34,516 nt of DNA from Marinobacter sp. (GCA_030457765.1 JAKDUK010000027.1:1-34516), one strand, 5' to 3'. Shown: positions 1 to 8,652, counted from the first letter of the stretch. Translations and numbers: made by a program. The notes: a model not told the origin generated them from the letters alone.

Positions 1-416
1 TGAAGGCTTTCTTACACAGCCACAGCTATACCGGAAACCCCATTGGCTGCGCCGTTGCATTGGCAACCCTGGATATCTTTCGGGACGACAATGTTATTGA
101 AAACAACCGCCGGCTCTCTGCATGCATGGCAGATTCGGTTGCACACCTGGCCGACCACCCGAACGTGGGCGATGTTCGCCAACACGGCATGACGCTCGCG
201 ATAGAAATGGTGAAAGACAAAGCCTCGAAAACGCCCTTTCCCTGGCAGGAGCGTCGTGGTTTGCATGTTTATCAGCACTCTCTCACCCGCCAGGCCTTGC
301 TTCGCCCCCTGGGTAATGTGGTTTACTTCATGCCGCCTTACGTCATCAACGAAGATCAGATTCGCCATCTGGCCCAAGTCGCGACCGAAGGCATCGACAT
401 CGCCGTTCGAGACTGA
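1..416 (+). CDS. bioA: Adenosylmethionine-8-amino-7-oxononanoate aminotransferase, C-terminal part (partial)
   Basis: The gene enters from the left edge; codons are in frame from base 3 and about 137 residues remain. BioA is a PLP-dependent class III aminotransferase of biotin synthesis that converts KAPA to DAPA with S-adenosylmethionine as amino donor, in the cytoplasm. The visible part begins with a HSYTGNP segment followed by an alanine-rich helix, which in this family lies just after the PLP-lysine region, and continues through the small C-terminal domain to a TGA at 414-416. The catalytic lysine lies upstream of the window. rsmE follows after 15 bases; the bioA-rsmE order is also found in pseudomonads. 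Another class III aminotransferase is possible, but the sequence and neighbour favour BioA. Confidence 0.85.
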   Translation, partial: KAFLHSHSYTGNPIGCAVALATLDIFRDDNVIENNRRLSACMADSVAHLADHPNVGDVRQHGMTLAIEMVKDKASKTPFPWQERRGLHVYQHSLTRQALLRPLGNVVYFMPPYVINEDQIRHLAQVATEGIDIAVRD

Positions 417-431
417 CCAAGGTATACAGCC

Positions 432-1166
432 ATGCGCATCCCCAGAATTTACACCCACTCGCCACTGAGCGAAGGCACTCATACGGAGCTGGACGAAAAC
501 GCAGCCCAGCATGTGGGTCGTGTATTGCGCATGCAGCCAGGCCAGGAACTCAGGCTATTCAACGGTGACGGCCAAGACTACCCGGCTACGATTACCGAAG
601 CGGGAAAGAAACGCGTAGAGGTGTTGGTTGGAGCACCTGAGACCAACCACACCGAATCGCCATTGCAAATCACCCTTGGTCAGACACTGTCCAAGGGTGA
701 TCGTATGGATTATGCCGTTCAAAAGGCCGTGGAAATGGGCGCAACCTGCATTGTGCCGCTAACCACCGAGCGCTGTGAAGTAAAGCTGAAAGGTGATCGG
801 GAAGACAAGCGCCTGCGCCACTGGCAGTCGGTTGCTGTAAGCGCCGCAGAACAATGTGGCCGTGCCCGGGTACCCGATATCCTGCCAATAATGACCGTGG
901 CACAGTGGTTAGAACATAGCCGCGGTGCCGGTTTGCGCTTGGTACTGCACCATCGCACTGAGCAGTCATTGGAATCTATGACAAAACCTAACCAGGTAGC
1001 CTTGATGATTGGCCCGGAAGGCGGCCTAACGGCGGATGAGATTGCTCAAGCAGAACAGGAAGGCTTCCTGCCCGTTGCCCTGGGCCCAAGGGTTTTGAGA
1101 ACAGAAACCGCCCCGGTCGCGGCCATGTCTCTTTGCCAGTGGTTATGGGGGGATATAGGCGACTGA
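432..1166 (+). CDS. rsmE: 16S rRNA (uracil(1498)-N(3))-methyltransferase RsmE
   Basis: RsmE methylates N3 of U1498 in 16S rRNA of the assembled 30S subunit, using SAM. The protein has 244 residues, the usual family length. The N-terminal PUA-like part begins MRIPRIYT and includes HVGRVLRM. The C-terminal SPOUT methyltransferase domain carries the SAM-binding knot motifs IGPEGGLTADE (about residues 192-202) and LGPRVLRTETA (about 217-227), which are diagnostic. An AAGG Shine-Dalgarno lies upstream of the ATG. It follows bioA by 15 bases and is probably co-transcribed with it. Nothing looks truncated. Confidence 0.96.
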   Translation: MRIPRIYTHSPLSEGTHTELDENAAQHVGRVLRMQPGQELRLFNGDGQDYPATITEAGKKRVEVLVGAPETNHTESPLQITLGQTLSKGDRMDYAVQKAVEMGATCIVPLTTERCEVKLKGDREDKRLRHWQSVAVSAAEQCGRARVPDILPIMTVAQWLEHSRGAGLRLVLHHRTEQSLESMTKPNQVALMIGPEGGLTADEIAQAEQEGFLPVALGPRVLRTETAPVAAMSLCQWLWGDIGD

Positions 1167-1200
1167 TCCATATTGTCACCTTTCGAGGTCTCGCGGGTCA

Positions 1201-1229
1201 TTGACAGGCACTGGTCACCCAAACATTAT
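1201..1229 (+). promoter_or_regulatory. Sigma-70-type promoter for the DUF445 gene
   Basis: A perfect -35 hexamer TTGACA (1201-1206) is followed after exactly 17 bases by CATTAT (1224-1229), a 4/6 match to the -10 consensus. It lies about 42 bases upstream of the DUF445 start in the 104-base gap after rsmE. No operator is evident. Confidence 0.6.
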
Positions 1230-1270
1230 CCAACCCGCAAATATAAACAAAAAGTGAGTGCGAGCCCCGG

Positions 1271-2497
1271 ATGACAAGTTTGCTTACCACCCCAGAGTTC
1301 TGGCAATACCTCAGTATTCCCGTTATTGCAGCGCTCATTGGCTGGGTCACCAACTGGCTAGCCATTAAAATGACCTTCTTCCCACTGGAGTTCGTGGGCA
1401 AACCTCCACTGCTCGGCTGGCAGGGCATTATTCCTTCAAAAGCCCGCAAAATGGCCGCTATCAGCGTAGACGCCACCATCTCCAAAATCGGCACTGTACC
1501 GGAAATTTTTCAACAGATTGATCCGAAAGTACTCGCTGCCCACATTGTCCACTCTGTAGACCCACGCATCGAAGAGTATGTAGACGAGATGATGCTTAGA
1601 GAATACCCAACATTCTGGGAGAACCTCCCCTCTTCTGCCCGGAAGATGGTTTACGATAGAGTTCGAAAGTCCACACCACAGCTGGTTGATAACCTGGTAG
1701 ACGACATTTCTGACAACATAGAAGACCTGTTAGACATCAAGGGTATGGTTATTGAAAGACTGGCTACTGACAAACAGCTGCTGAACCGCATCTTTTTGGA
1801 ATGCGGCAATGCCGAGTTTAAGTTTATCGTTAACTCTGGTCTGTATTTCGGTTTTCTATTTGGCTTGGTACAAATGGCTGTTTGGTATAATTACCAGAGC
1901 TGGTGGGTGCTGCCTTTTTTCGGGCTATTAGTTGGCTGGGCAACCAACTGGATTGCACTGAATGTTATATTTCGACCCCTGCATGCCAGGAAAATTGGCC
2001 CGCTCTCAATTCAAGGTTTGTTCCTGAAACGGCAACCCGAGGTTGCCGCCTCGTTCTGCCGCATAGTGACCCACGAAATTCTTACGGTCGGCAACATCAT
2101 CAACGCCATAATGGATGGCCCCAAGGGCGATCGCGCCCGCAATATGGTAAAGAAACACATTAAGCCGATTGTGGATGAAACCGCAGGCATGGCCAAAGCT
2201 CTCACTCAGGTCGCATTCGGCCCGACGGGCTTCGCCACCCTGAAAAACCAGGTGGGTGAGAAGGCTATCGAAATCTCAAAAACCTCGTTCACCAACCCAG
2301 TATTTGAGGCCGACCGGGCCCGCGCTGTTGAATCTATTATGGTGGAGAGAATGATCGCTCTCTCTTCGGAAGAGTTCCAGGACCTGCTTCGCCCATGCTT
2401 TCAGGAAGATGAAATCAAGCTGATCCTGGTTGGTGCAACCCTCGGCCTGATAGCGGGTATTTGCCAACTCGTCTTTGTATTTGGCGGGGCGCTGTAA
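1271..2497 (+). CDS. DUF445 family membrane protein
   Basis: A 408-residue membrane protein of the DUF445 (YheB-like) family, whose biochemical role is not established. Hydrophobic segments are near residues 12-32, about 190-235 (two spans) and at the C-terminus (about 383-405). The remainder is a long soluble region with amphipathic helices. The block GWxTNW(L/I)A followed by (F)xPL occurs twice, near residues 20-40 and 220-240, each followed by a similar GxxP/Q...K segment, so the protein looks internally duplicated. A good promoter lies at 1201-1229. The ribosome binding site before the ATG is weak (GAGTGCGAG). The HDOD gene follows after about 110 bases. Confidence 0.85.
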   Translation: MTSLLTTPEFWQYLSIPVIAALIGWVTNWLAIKMTFFPLEFVGKPPLLGWQGIIPSKARKMAAISVDATISKIGTVPEIFQQIDPKVLAAHIVHSVDPRIEEYVDEMMLREYPTFWENLPSSARKMVYDRVRKSTPQLVDNLVDDISDNIEDLLDIKGMVIERLATDKQLLNRIFLECGNAEFKFIVNSGLYFGFLFGLVQMAVWYNYQSWWVLPFFGLLVGWATNWIALNVIFRPLHARKIGPLSIQGLFLKRQPEVAASFCRIVTHEILTVGNIINAIMDGPKGDRARNMVKKHIKPIVDETAGMAKALTQVAFGPTGFATLKNQVGEKAIEISKTSFTNPVFEADRARAVESIMVERMIALSSEEFQDLLRPCFQEDEIKLILVGATLGLIAGICQLVFVFGGAL

Positions 2498-2549
2498 AGA
2501 GTTTGCTGAACGCAACAGATTTAACCTGTGCAAGCTTGTAGGGGATCTT

Positions 2550-2555
2550 TATACT
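2550..2555 (+). promoter_or_regulatory. Possible -10 element for the HDOD gene
   Basis: TATACT matches 5/6 of the -10 consensus and lies about 50 bases upstream of the HDOD start. The best hexamer at 17-base spacing upstream, TGTGCA, is a poor -35, so this is tentative. Confidence 0.3.
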
Positions 2556-2606
2556 GCGAGGTGCAGGTGCGTACTTTTTAACGACTGGTTTACCCGGAGG
2601 CAGCGG

Positions 2607-3647
2607 ATGCCAGGCTTCTTTTCCTGGATTGCAGGCTTTTTTACCACAGAAAAACCATCAACTCCCCCGGCCTCTGAGGCACGGCTGTTCAATCCTGCGA
2701 ACAACATAGCGCCAGGCAACACCACAGAAGACGCCGAAAGCCTAACGATGCAGCTTGAAGAAAACCTTTTTTGCTGGCTCCTTGATACCGGCCCCTCCAA
2801 CCTGCGCGCTGAACAATCCTCTACCGACAAAGCGCTTCAGGAGCTCGATTACCGCCTTACGAACAATAAAATGGAGGAGCTACCCCGGCGTCCAATGACG
2901 CTTCCCATGCTGATGAGGGCACTTTCAGATGAATCCGGCGACCGCCAAAAATTGAGCCAGATTATTTTAGGCGACCCAGCTTTAACCGATCAGATCCTGC
3001 AGGTTGCCAACAGCCCCTATTTCCGTACCGGAGATCACACCATAGAGTCGGTTGACCAAGCTGTGTTTGTTCTGGGTATGGATGGCATCCGAAACGTAAT
3101 TGCTGCGGCGGTTATGCGCCCAATGATGGCGGCCCGTAACAGCCGCGAAGTACTCTTTGCCCAAAGGGCATGGCGCTGGGGGCTCACATGCGCCCGTGCG
3201 GCAGAGTTTATCGCAAAGCTGCAAAATGAAGACACCAGCGCTCACTTCACCGTTGGGTTGCTACCGGCACTTGCCTACATCACCATTCGCCGCGAGCTTC
3301 AGCAAATATGCCGGGCCCAGCGCGGTAACGCAGAGCCTGATATTATGTTGATTCGCAACGCACTGGCGCCCTACCAATGGATAGCCTGCCAGCTGATTGC
3401 CAAGGAGTGGAGCCTACCGCCCAAATATCACGCATATCTCATGGCGGCAGAGCGGCCAGCGCCAGATCAGGAACAGACGGCGTTGATAGACGGCATGGTC
3501 ATCGGCAGCCGCGAAGTATTGCGCCATGCCAACCAACGAAATCTTCCAGAGGAAGATCTGGAGACAATCGTGCGACTTAACAAAGAACAGACAGACCGCG
3601 TGCGAGCAGCCTTGAAAGCTGTGCTTAACGAAGGCGCTAAGAGCTAA
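2607..3647 (+). CDS. HDOD domain-containing protein
   Basis: A 346-residue protein with an HDOD domain at about residues 85-290. HDOD domains are HD-like modules without the metal-binding HD residues, found in signalling proteins. The segment from RPMTLPMLMRALSD through GDPALTDQILQVANS to VLGMDGIRNVI is typical of the family: a helix set, the VANSPYF block, then the LG-x-x-GIRN helix. The reading frame is open from 2475, but the ATG at 2607 has a GGAGG-like site (CCCGGAGGCAGCGG) directly upstream, and the 44 earlier codons overlap the end of the DUF445 gene and are not HDOD-like, so I use 2607. No GGDEF, EAL or receiver domain is fused. The 3' end overlaps the convergent yihY-like gene by 11 bases. 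Confidence 0.88.
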   Translation: MPGFFSWIAGFFTTEKPSTPPASEARLFNPANNIAPGNTTEDAESLTMQLEENLFCWLLDTGPSNLRAEQSSTDKALQELDYRLTNNKMEELPRRPMTLPMLMRALSDESGDRQKLSQIILGDPALTDQILQVANSPYFRTGDHTIESVDQAVFVLGMDGIRNVIAAAVMRPMMAARNSREVLFAQRAWRWGLTCARAAEFIAKLQNEDTSAHFTVGLLPALAYITIRRELQQICRAQRGNAEPDIMLIRNALAPYQWIACQLIAKEWSLPPKYHAYLMAAERPAPDQEQTALIDGMVIGSREVLRHANQRNLPEEDLETIVRLNKEQTDRVRAALKAVLNEGAKS

Positions 3648-4959
3648 CCTCTGAGCCGGTCTGCTTTTTCAGCAGAGTCGCAAACGTTGTAGATTCATTC
3701 TCTCGCTCACCGCTTAATAGCTCTCCAGGAAATACGGGCGGCAACCGGTCTACCACACGATCCTCATCGTAGCGCACAATCTTCAGAACATCCCCCACGG
3801 TAATCAAATCCAGAGCCCGCCCTGGCACCAACTGATCACCCTGCTGGCCGGCCAGTGACAGCACACCTGCGCGAATCAACTTGTCACTAACACCTCGGGT
3901 AACTTCGCCCGGCACCCGCAATTGTCGCTCCAGGGCCTCCTGCTGTGGTGCTTTATTACCTTCACTGAATGGGCGGGCCACCAACCACATCATAGCCAGC
4001 GCGATCCTTTCCTGCAGCTCCGGAGAAAGCTGAACATGAGTTCGCTTGGCGACAGAGCCTGGGTTTTGTAGGTAGAACGCCAAGCTTGCCCCTAACAGCA
4101 GAATCATCCAGTTCAGGTAGATCCAAATCAACATGATAATGCCGATCGCAAAACTGGAGTATATAGCGGCATATTTGGCTGAGCCCGCTACAAAGGAGGC
4201 GAACAGTATACCCGCGGCCTGCCAGGTAATCCCGGCTACCACACCGGCAATAAACCCGTAACGCAGTTTTACCCGGGTATTGGGCATAAACACGTAAACA
4301 AACGTGAAAGCGCCCACCACAAGGAAGAACGGCATCAGGCGACTGACAATAACGATCAATGAACCAAACGGCTCGATCTCAATCAGCGCTTGCACAACCG
4401 ATGAGGAAAAGATAGCGGCACTGACACCCACAGCCGATACCATTAGTAGTGGCCCGACCATGATAACGCTCAGATAGTTACTGAACCTTTGGGCCACAGA
4501 ACGCATCTCTGGCACCCGCCAGATCATGTTGAAAGAGCGCTCAACTTTCTGCACCAGAGACACCACGGTATAAACCAGCAACGCCAAACCAACGGAGCCA
4601 AGAACCCCCACTTTCATGTTGTCCACAAAGCCCAGTATGCGCTCAGCCATTTCAACGCCCTGAGGCCCCATGGGCTGGAAAAACTGGAACAAAAAGGGCT
4701 CCATGCGCTCATGAACGCCCAATGCCTTGAGCACCGAGAAACTCAGGGCCAGCAACGGCACAATACTAAGTAGCGTGGTATACACAAGACTCATAGCATG
4801 CAGGGTTAGCTGCCCGCTGATGACATCACGTATCAGCGCATAAACGGAGCGCGCTACCTTGTATAACCAAGTCCAAGGCCAGTTTTTGGGCGGGTTAGGG
4901 TTGGCCAGTATCCAGGTTTCAACCGCCTGAAGCCGTTCTTTAACTTGAAAAGAAGCCAC
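3637..4959 (-). CDS. YihY/UPF0761 family inner membrane protein
   Basis: A 440-residue integral membrane protein of the YihY/virulence factor BrkB family, function unproven. About six membrane spans occupy residues 30-300, including the hallmarks LTLHAMSLVYTTLLSIVPLLAL near the N-terminus and YRYGFIAG-like and IYSSFAIGIIMLIWIYLNW segments. A roughly 130-residue cytoplasmic C-terminal extension follows, with a possible winged-helix character (ELQERIALAMMWLVARPF). E. coli YihY is near 290 residues, so this is the long form seen in marine gammaproteobacteria. The start is GTG, preceded by AGGATGTTAA. It is convergent with the HDOD gene (11-base overlap) and separated from the envelope operon by the hairpin at 5046-5077. 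Confidence 0.88.
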   Translation of the reverse strand: MASFQVKERLQAVETWILANPNPPKNWPWTWLYKVARSVYALIRDVISGQLTLHAMSLVYTTLLSIVPLLALSFSVLKALGVHERMEPFLFQFFQPMGPQGVEMAERILGFVDNMKVGVLGSVGLALLVYTVVSLVQKVERSFNMIWRVPEMRSVAQRFSNYLSVIMVGPLLMVSAVGVSAAIFSSSVVQALIEIEPFGSLIVIVSRLMPFFLVVGAFTFVYVFMPNTRVKLRYGFIAGVVAGITWQAAGILFASFVAGSAKYAAIYSSFAIGIIMLIWIYLNWMILLLGASLAFYLQNPGSVAKRTHVQLSPELQERIALAMMWLVARPFSEGNKAPQQEALERQLRVPGEVTRGVSDKLIRAGVLSLAGQQGDQLVPGRALDLITVGDVLKIVRYDEDRVVDRLPPVFPGELLSGERENESTTFATLLKKQTGSEVSS

Positions 4960-5045
4960 TTAACATCCTGTTGTACGGGAGCTATGGCGTTATCCAAAGC
5001 TCGGGTTCAGTTTCGTCCAGTATGGCTTAAATTTCAGGAAGGTGG

Positions 5046-5077
5046 AAAGCAGGCGGGAATATTTTCCCGCCTGCTTT
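5046..5077 (-). terminator. Hairpin terminator of the envelope operon
   Basis: Two perfect 14-base arms, AAAGCAGGCGGGAA (5046-5059) and its complement (5064-5077), are separated by a 4-base loop. It begins three bases after the stop codon of the DUF4282 gene on the minus strand. The stem ends in CTTT on the exit side, so the U-tract is short, but the stem is very stable. It marks the end of the six-gene minus-strand operon and separates it from yihY. Confidence 0.75.
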
Positions 5078-5080
5078 GAA

Positions 5081-5338
5081 TCAGGACTTGTCAGCGAGGA
5101 GACGGAGATTTTCGTGAATCTTGAACAGAACAATGAGCAACTCACACCATATTCTGGCGCCGATAGCACTACCAACCATGGTTGCAATACCGGCAAAGAA
5201 GGTTGCCGCCGTAAGGCCGCCATAACCACTGAACATAACCGTTATGCCCCCCACAATGGCGCCGAACAGCATAAGCCAATAAACGAACGTGATGATTTTG
5301 GGGGTCAGCATTGAGTCGAATGTAAAAACAGATTTCAC
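5081..5338 (-). CDS. DUF4282 family small inner membrane protein
   Basis: An 85-residue protein with two hydrophobic spans (about residues 14-34 and 42-65) and a short charged tail IWCELLIVLFKIHENLRLL. This is the DUF4282 pattern: a conserved (F)DxMLTPKIIxxxYW start, two helices, then R-x-x-x-E-L-x-I-V-L-F-K-I. The function is unknown. The start is GTG, set by a clear AAGGAAG site in the 19-base gap after the CsgG/FlgT-like gene. It is the last gene of the operon, directly followed by a strong hairpin. An opposite-strand reading frame covers the same bases but has no family resemblance. Confidence 0.85.
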   Translation of the reverse strand: MKSVFTFDSMLTPKIITFVYWLMLFGAIVGGITVMFSGYGGLTAATFFAGIATMVGSAIGARIWCELLIVLFKIHENLRLLADKS

Positions 5339-5357
5339 TTATCACTTCCTTTTTTAA

Positions 5358-6623
5358 TTAACATGGGTCGATAGGCAGACAGGTACGTTTCCTGGTTCCA
5401 CGTATCGTCTCTGCGGCGCGTTCCTTTGAGGATGAATGAGCACGACGCCGCAACACATGCCCAGCCCCTTCAACCTTTCCATCAATGACTTCGGCATACG
5501 CCAGTTTTGGGCTACTGCGAATGATCCTGACAGTAGCAATGCGTGTCTCTGTGCGGCCAAGCCCACCACCGGTGTGACTGTTGCGAACCGCGTCGCCGAG
5601 AGCAAACACTTCCCAGGTATCGCCTGGTGCCAGCAGATCGCCACCCATATTGATGACCAACTCCTCGCCCTGCTGCTTTTCCACCAACGGCGGCCAAACT
5701 GCATCAATAACTCTTAAAGCCACTTCCCGGCCTATCCGGTCAAAAACCTTCTGAACCGAATGGCTTGTGCCATCGAGCGCTAGCCCCAGTTCTGAAGACG
5801 TGGTGTTCAGAGTCTGGCTCCAGACAATGCCGCCCGTTGCCGGCACAACAACACGAACCTCCAGAACAGCAGCGCCGGTTGCGATCGTGCTTTTCTCACC
5901 TGTAAGGCTGCTGATTTGTTGTTTCGAACCCAACGACAGATCTGACACACGGGTCACTACCAAATACTCAGCACCCAGCGTGTTGCCCAGCATGGCTTTT
6001 TCCGAGACGGGTACGTCCTCGCCGGCCATGCGGTGGCGCTCATCGAAGATCGCGCTCTCACTGTCTCTGGCCAATAAGGCGAACCGCCGCGATTGGGCCA
6101 GCGCATCAGAGATCGAGTGGGTAAAACGCCGGGAAACCTCTTCCGCCGACAAAGAGTGACGGTCAACCGTGTAGCGGCTACGAGCGGTTTCTACCAGGTA
6201 AACGGCCATTCTCCAGCGGTTATCTTGGGCAGACGAGCCAGGGGCCTTATACACAGGCACGTCCACCTCAAGCCTGGCAAGCTTGCCTCCGCCATCGCCG
6301 GAATCGGTAACTGAGAGGATGCGGTAGCCAGATATCAGGCCGTTGGAGGCCACCCGTGTCTCGCTCTTCTGGCCGGAGGATATTGTGGTACTGGACTCCC
6401 GGCCATCGCCCGTGCGCTGAGATACCCGAGCCAGTGCACTTCGCACCTGACGGCTGGCACTGATTTGCGCTCCGCGCACCTGGCGAACAGCTTCGCCCAA
6501 CGCGTTATAGACAGCCTGTTCGCGGTCTATTCCGGTTGCTTCGGCCGACACAGTTCGAATTTCTGTAGCGGCAAACGCCGCTACAGAAAACAGGCTTAAG
6601 AAAACCAATAAAAGGCCTCTCAT
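5358..6623 (-). CDS. Secreted CsgG/FlgT-like envelope protein
   Basis: A 421-residue exported protein with a Sec signal peptide (MRGLLLVFLSLFSVAAFAA). The N-terminal region (about 20-110), with V-x-A-x-G-x-x-R-x-x-A-x-x-x-A-L-x-E-A-V-R-Q, resembles the LPP20/FlgT N-terminal domain. The middle (about 140-300), with RFALLARDSESAI...LGAEYLVVTRVSDLSL, resembles the CsgG/LpoB fold. The C-terminal GDTWEVFALGD...PKLAYAEVIDG stretch is like the small beta domain at the end of FlgT. I assign no enzymatic activity; periplasmic or outer-membrane structural work is likely. The ATG at 6623 shares bases with the upstream stop (TAATG) and has GGAGAG before it; the GTG at 6629 would sit too close to that site. 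Domain assignments are by eye. Confidence 0.7.
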   Translation of the reverse strand: MRGLLLVFLSLFSVAAFAATEIRTVSAEATGIDREQAVYNALGEAVRQVRGAQISASRQVRSALARVSQRTGDGRESSTTISSGQKSETRVASNGLISGYRILSVTDSGDGGGKLARLEVDVPVYKAPGSSAQDNRWRMAVYLVETARSRYTVDRHSLSAEEVSRRFTHSISDALAQSRRFALLARDSESAIFDERHRMAGEDVPVSEKAMLGNTLGAEYLVVTRVSDLSLGSKQQISSLTGEKSTIATGAAVLEVRVVVPATGGIVWSQTLNTTSSELGLALDGTSHSVQKVFDRIGREVALRVIDAVWPPLVEKQQGEELVINMGGDLLAPGDTWEVFALGDAVRNSHTGGGLGRTETRIATVRIIRSSPKLAYAEVIDGKVEGAGHVLRRRAHSSSKERAAETIRGTRKRTCLPIDPC

Positions 6624-8029
6624 TACCACTCTCCGAAGGAACCAGTGCTTCGAGTCGTCCGCTTGGTTTCACTTTGCTTGCTGGCAGACCCGGACGCCGC
6701 TGGCTTGGCTGCAGGCTTCTTTTTCAGCCCCTGAGCTTTGGCGGACGTTTGTGGCGACCAGTACTTCACAAAACCGAGGTACGGGTGACCGGTTGCGGGG
6801 TCCACTGCGTTCCATTCAGCAATGGTCTGAACACCCTTCAAGCGGGCATTAGCCTCAGATTCCAAAACATTGTTGACCATTTTGCCAATGCCCTGGCTGG
6901 TTTTAATTTCAGTGCGGCCGTTGCCACGGGTTTCTTTTACTTTCTGGTTCAGCTTTCGCTTGGTAGATTCCTTCTGACCCTGAACCGTCATGGATGCAAA
7001 CTGCGCCAGCCACCCATCTGCCATCAGTTTTGCGATTTCCTTTGAAGCCTCAAGCTCTGCGGTAATTTCAAACTCATCCAGGGTGCCCCGGGTGAGTTGC
7101 GGTCCGGCCATGCCGAACGACAACAAACCATAACGGCCTTCAGCATCCACAACAGGCTGAGCACCAAAGTAACCGAGCATTGGCACGCCTTCTTTCAACT
7201 GCGGCTTTAGCCTGGCCCGAATATCATCTACCGGAATCGCCTGACCCGGGGCGACATCGCCTGTGCGCAGTTGACGGCCAAACTCGCTAAAGCGGTTGGC
7301 TTTGACCACAACGATGCTCATGCGGCCATTGTTCACCGGGCCGTCGCCGCCGACTTCTTCAATCACGCCAAACACGCCAACGCCAGACAGCTGCCCCATT
7401 GCCTGCCAGGTTGTTTCGGTAACAAACTCGTCGTAAATCATGTTTTTGCGTTCGGCTACGTTCATCTCAGGCAAGCCTGAAGCATCCGCTCCCAGTTCTT
7501 CCAGAAGCGCATTCATTCCCTGTATCGTTAGCTCAGCAGCCCGGCCGGCAACCGCTTTACCAAGAGCATCAAGGCTGGTGGTATCCCGAACATCCTCTGG
7601 CAAGTCGTCCTTCAGGAAACGGTCTGCCATGGATACACCAACCGTTACTGCGTCTTGAGAGACTAACTCACCCATCGCCTGCAGGAAGGCTTCCTCGGTA
7701 GCAAGAATTCGTGCCTCACTGAAGGATATGCTGGTGGGGTCTGCGCTGATTGCCTGGCTCGCCACCACTAAGGTGCCGCCACCGGGGTTTTGCGCCGACT
7801 CGCCACGCACCCAGCCCCGTGCCTCAAGGAATTCTTCAACTTTTTCGTTTCCGGAATCTACCTCGGCCACTGCCATGAATGGCGAAGGGGGCGTTTTGCG
7901 CGCATCTTTCTCAGCTGCCTGAGCCTGCTCTGAAACATCTTCATTGGCGAAAGCAGATGTTGAAAGCGCAGGTGCAAGAGAGACGGTTCCGGCAATCAGG
8001 AGCGATAACAGGGTTTTACGGAATGCCAT
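6623..8029 (-). CDS. Secreted protein of unknown function (DUF6844-like)
   Basis: A 468-residue exported protein with a signal peptide ending near SAFANEDVS. The mature part begins with an acidic region, then SISFSEARILATEEAFLQAMGELV, similar to the LPP20-like pattern of the neighbouring CsgG/FlgT-like protein. Next comes a mixed alpha/beta region (about 190-350), a positively charged helix (KESTKRKLNQKVKETRGN) and a low-complexity Lys/Ala/Ser/Thr tail ending SFGEW. I believe it matches proteins annotated DUF6844, but I am not certain. It lies 20 bases after lpoB and is translationally coupled (TAATG) to the next gene. AAGAAGG lies 10 bases before the ATG. Confidence 0.72.
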   Translation of the reverse strand: MAFRKTLLSLLIAGTVSLAPALSTSAFANEDVSEQAQAAEKDARKTPPSPFMAVAEVDSGNEKVEEFLEARGWVRGESAQNPGGGTLVVASQAISADPTSISFSEARILATEEAFLQAMGELVSQDAVTVGVSMADRFLKDDLPEDVRDTTSLDALGKAVAGRAAELTIQGMNALLEELGADASGLPEMNVAERKNMIYDEFVTETTWQAMGQLSGVGVFGVIEEVGGDGPVNNGRMSIVVVKANRFSEFGRQLRTGDVAPGQAIPVDDIRARLKPQLKEGVPMLGYFGAQPVVDAEGRYGLLSFGMAGPQLTRGTLDEFEITAELEASKEIAKLMADGWLAQFASMTVQGQKESTKRKLNQKVKETRGNGRTEIKTSQGIGKMVNNVLESEANARLKGVQTIAEWNAVDPATGHPYLGFVKYWSPQTSAKAQGLKKKPAAKPAASGSASKQSETKRTTRSTGSFGEW

Positions 8030-8049
8030 AATAATCGTGCCTTCTTTGT

Positions 8050-8652
8050 TTACCAGGAAACGGACTTATCCGAGCCGCGTTTGATAATGGGGGTTTCGCC
8101 TTCCCAGAAGGCCAGACCCGATGCCAGATCTGTTAGTGACAGCTGGATGTAGTACTCAACCTGCTGCTCTTTACCTACCTTGTGATTACGCTGAAGAATC
8201 TTTCCCGAAAGGCTCAAGTCAGGCGCCTGGAGCGTACCTTTGCGCTGCACGCCAGACTGATCAAACTCTTCGGAGTTGCGCAGTTCACGGGCCTTCATCG
8301 ACATTTCGTCTTCCGCGCCATTGATACCCACTGCGGTGGTGGTTACCACTTTTCCTGAGCGTAGCAATGCCACACGTATTTTTTTGGTGAGCTGGTCTGT
8401 ATCGATGCGCTGCATGGTGTCATTGGTAATGCGGCTAACAACCATGATGTAACGGCCGCCATTGGGATTGTTTACGGCACCACTTGCAAGCATGTCTTCC
8501 ACCGCGTCGGTGGCAGCTTTTTCAAAATCCCTGTAATCCATAGTCATGGCCACCGGGCCATCATCTGCAGCCGGATCAATGTAGCGGGTAGGCGCAGCAC
8601 AACCCGCAAGAACAGCAATACCGACAGAAATCGCAACGGCACGAATCAACAT
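8050..8652 (-). CDS. lpoB: Penicillin-binding protein activator LpoB
   Basis: A 200-residue outer-membrane lipoprotein with lipobox VLAGC and acylated Cys18. In E. coli LpoB (213 residues) reaches through peptidoglycan to stimulate the transpeptidase/glycosyltransferase PBP1b. Family features seen: TRYIDP after the lipid anchor, MTMDYRDFEKAATDAVEDMLASG, YIMVVSRITNDTMQRIDTDQLTKKIRVALLRSGKV, and the closing LTDLASGLAFWEGETPIIKRGS. The linker after Cys18 is much shorter than the proline-rich one in E. coli. AAGGAAA precedes the ATG. ycfL lies 12 bases upstream, the same pairing as in E. coli. Confidence 0.9.
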   Translation of the reverse strand: MLIRAVAISVGIAVLAGCAAPTRYIDPAADDGPVAMTMDYRDFEKAATDAVEDMLASGAVNNPNGGRYIMVVSRITNDTMQRIDTDQLTKKIRVALLRSGKVVTTTAVGINGAEDEMSMKARELRNSEEFDQSGVQRKGTLQAPDLSLSGKILQRNHKVGKEQQVEYYIQLSLTDLASGLAFWEGETPIIKRGSDKSVSW

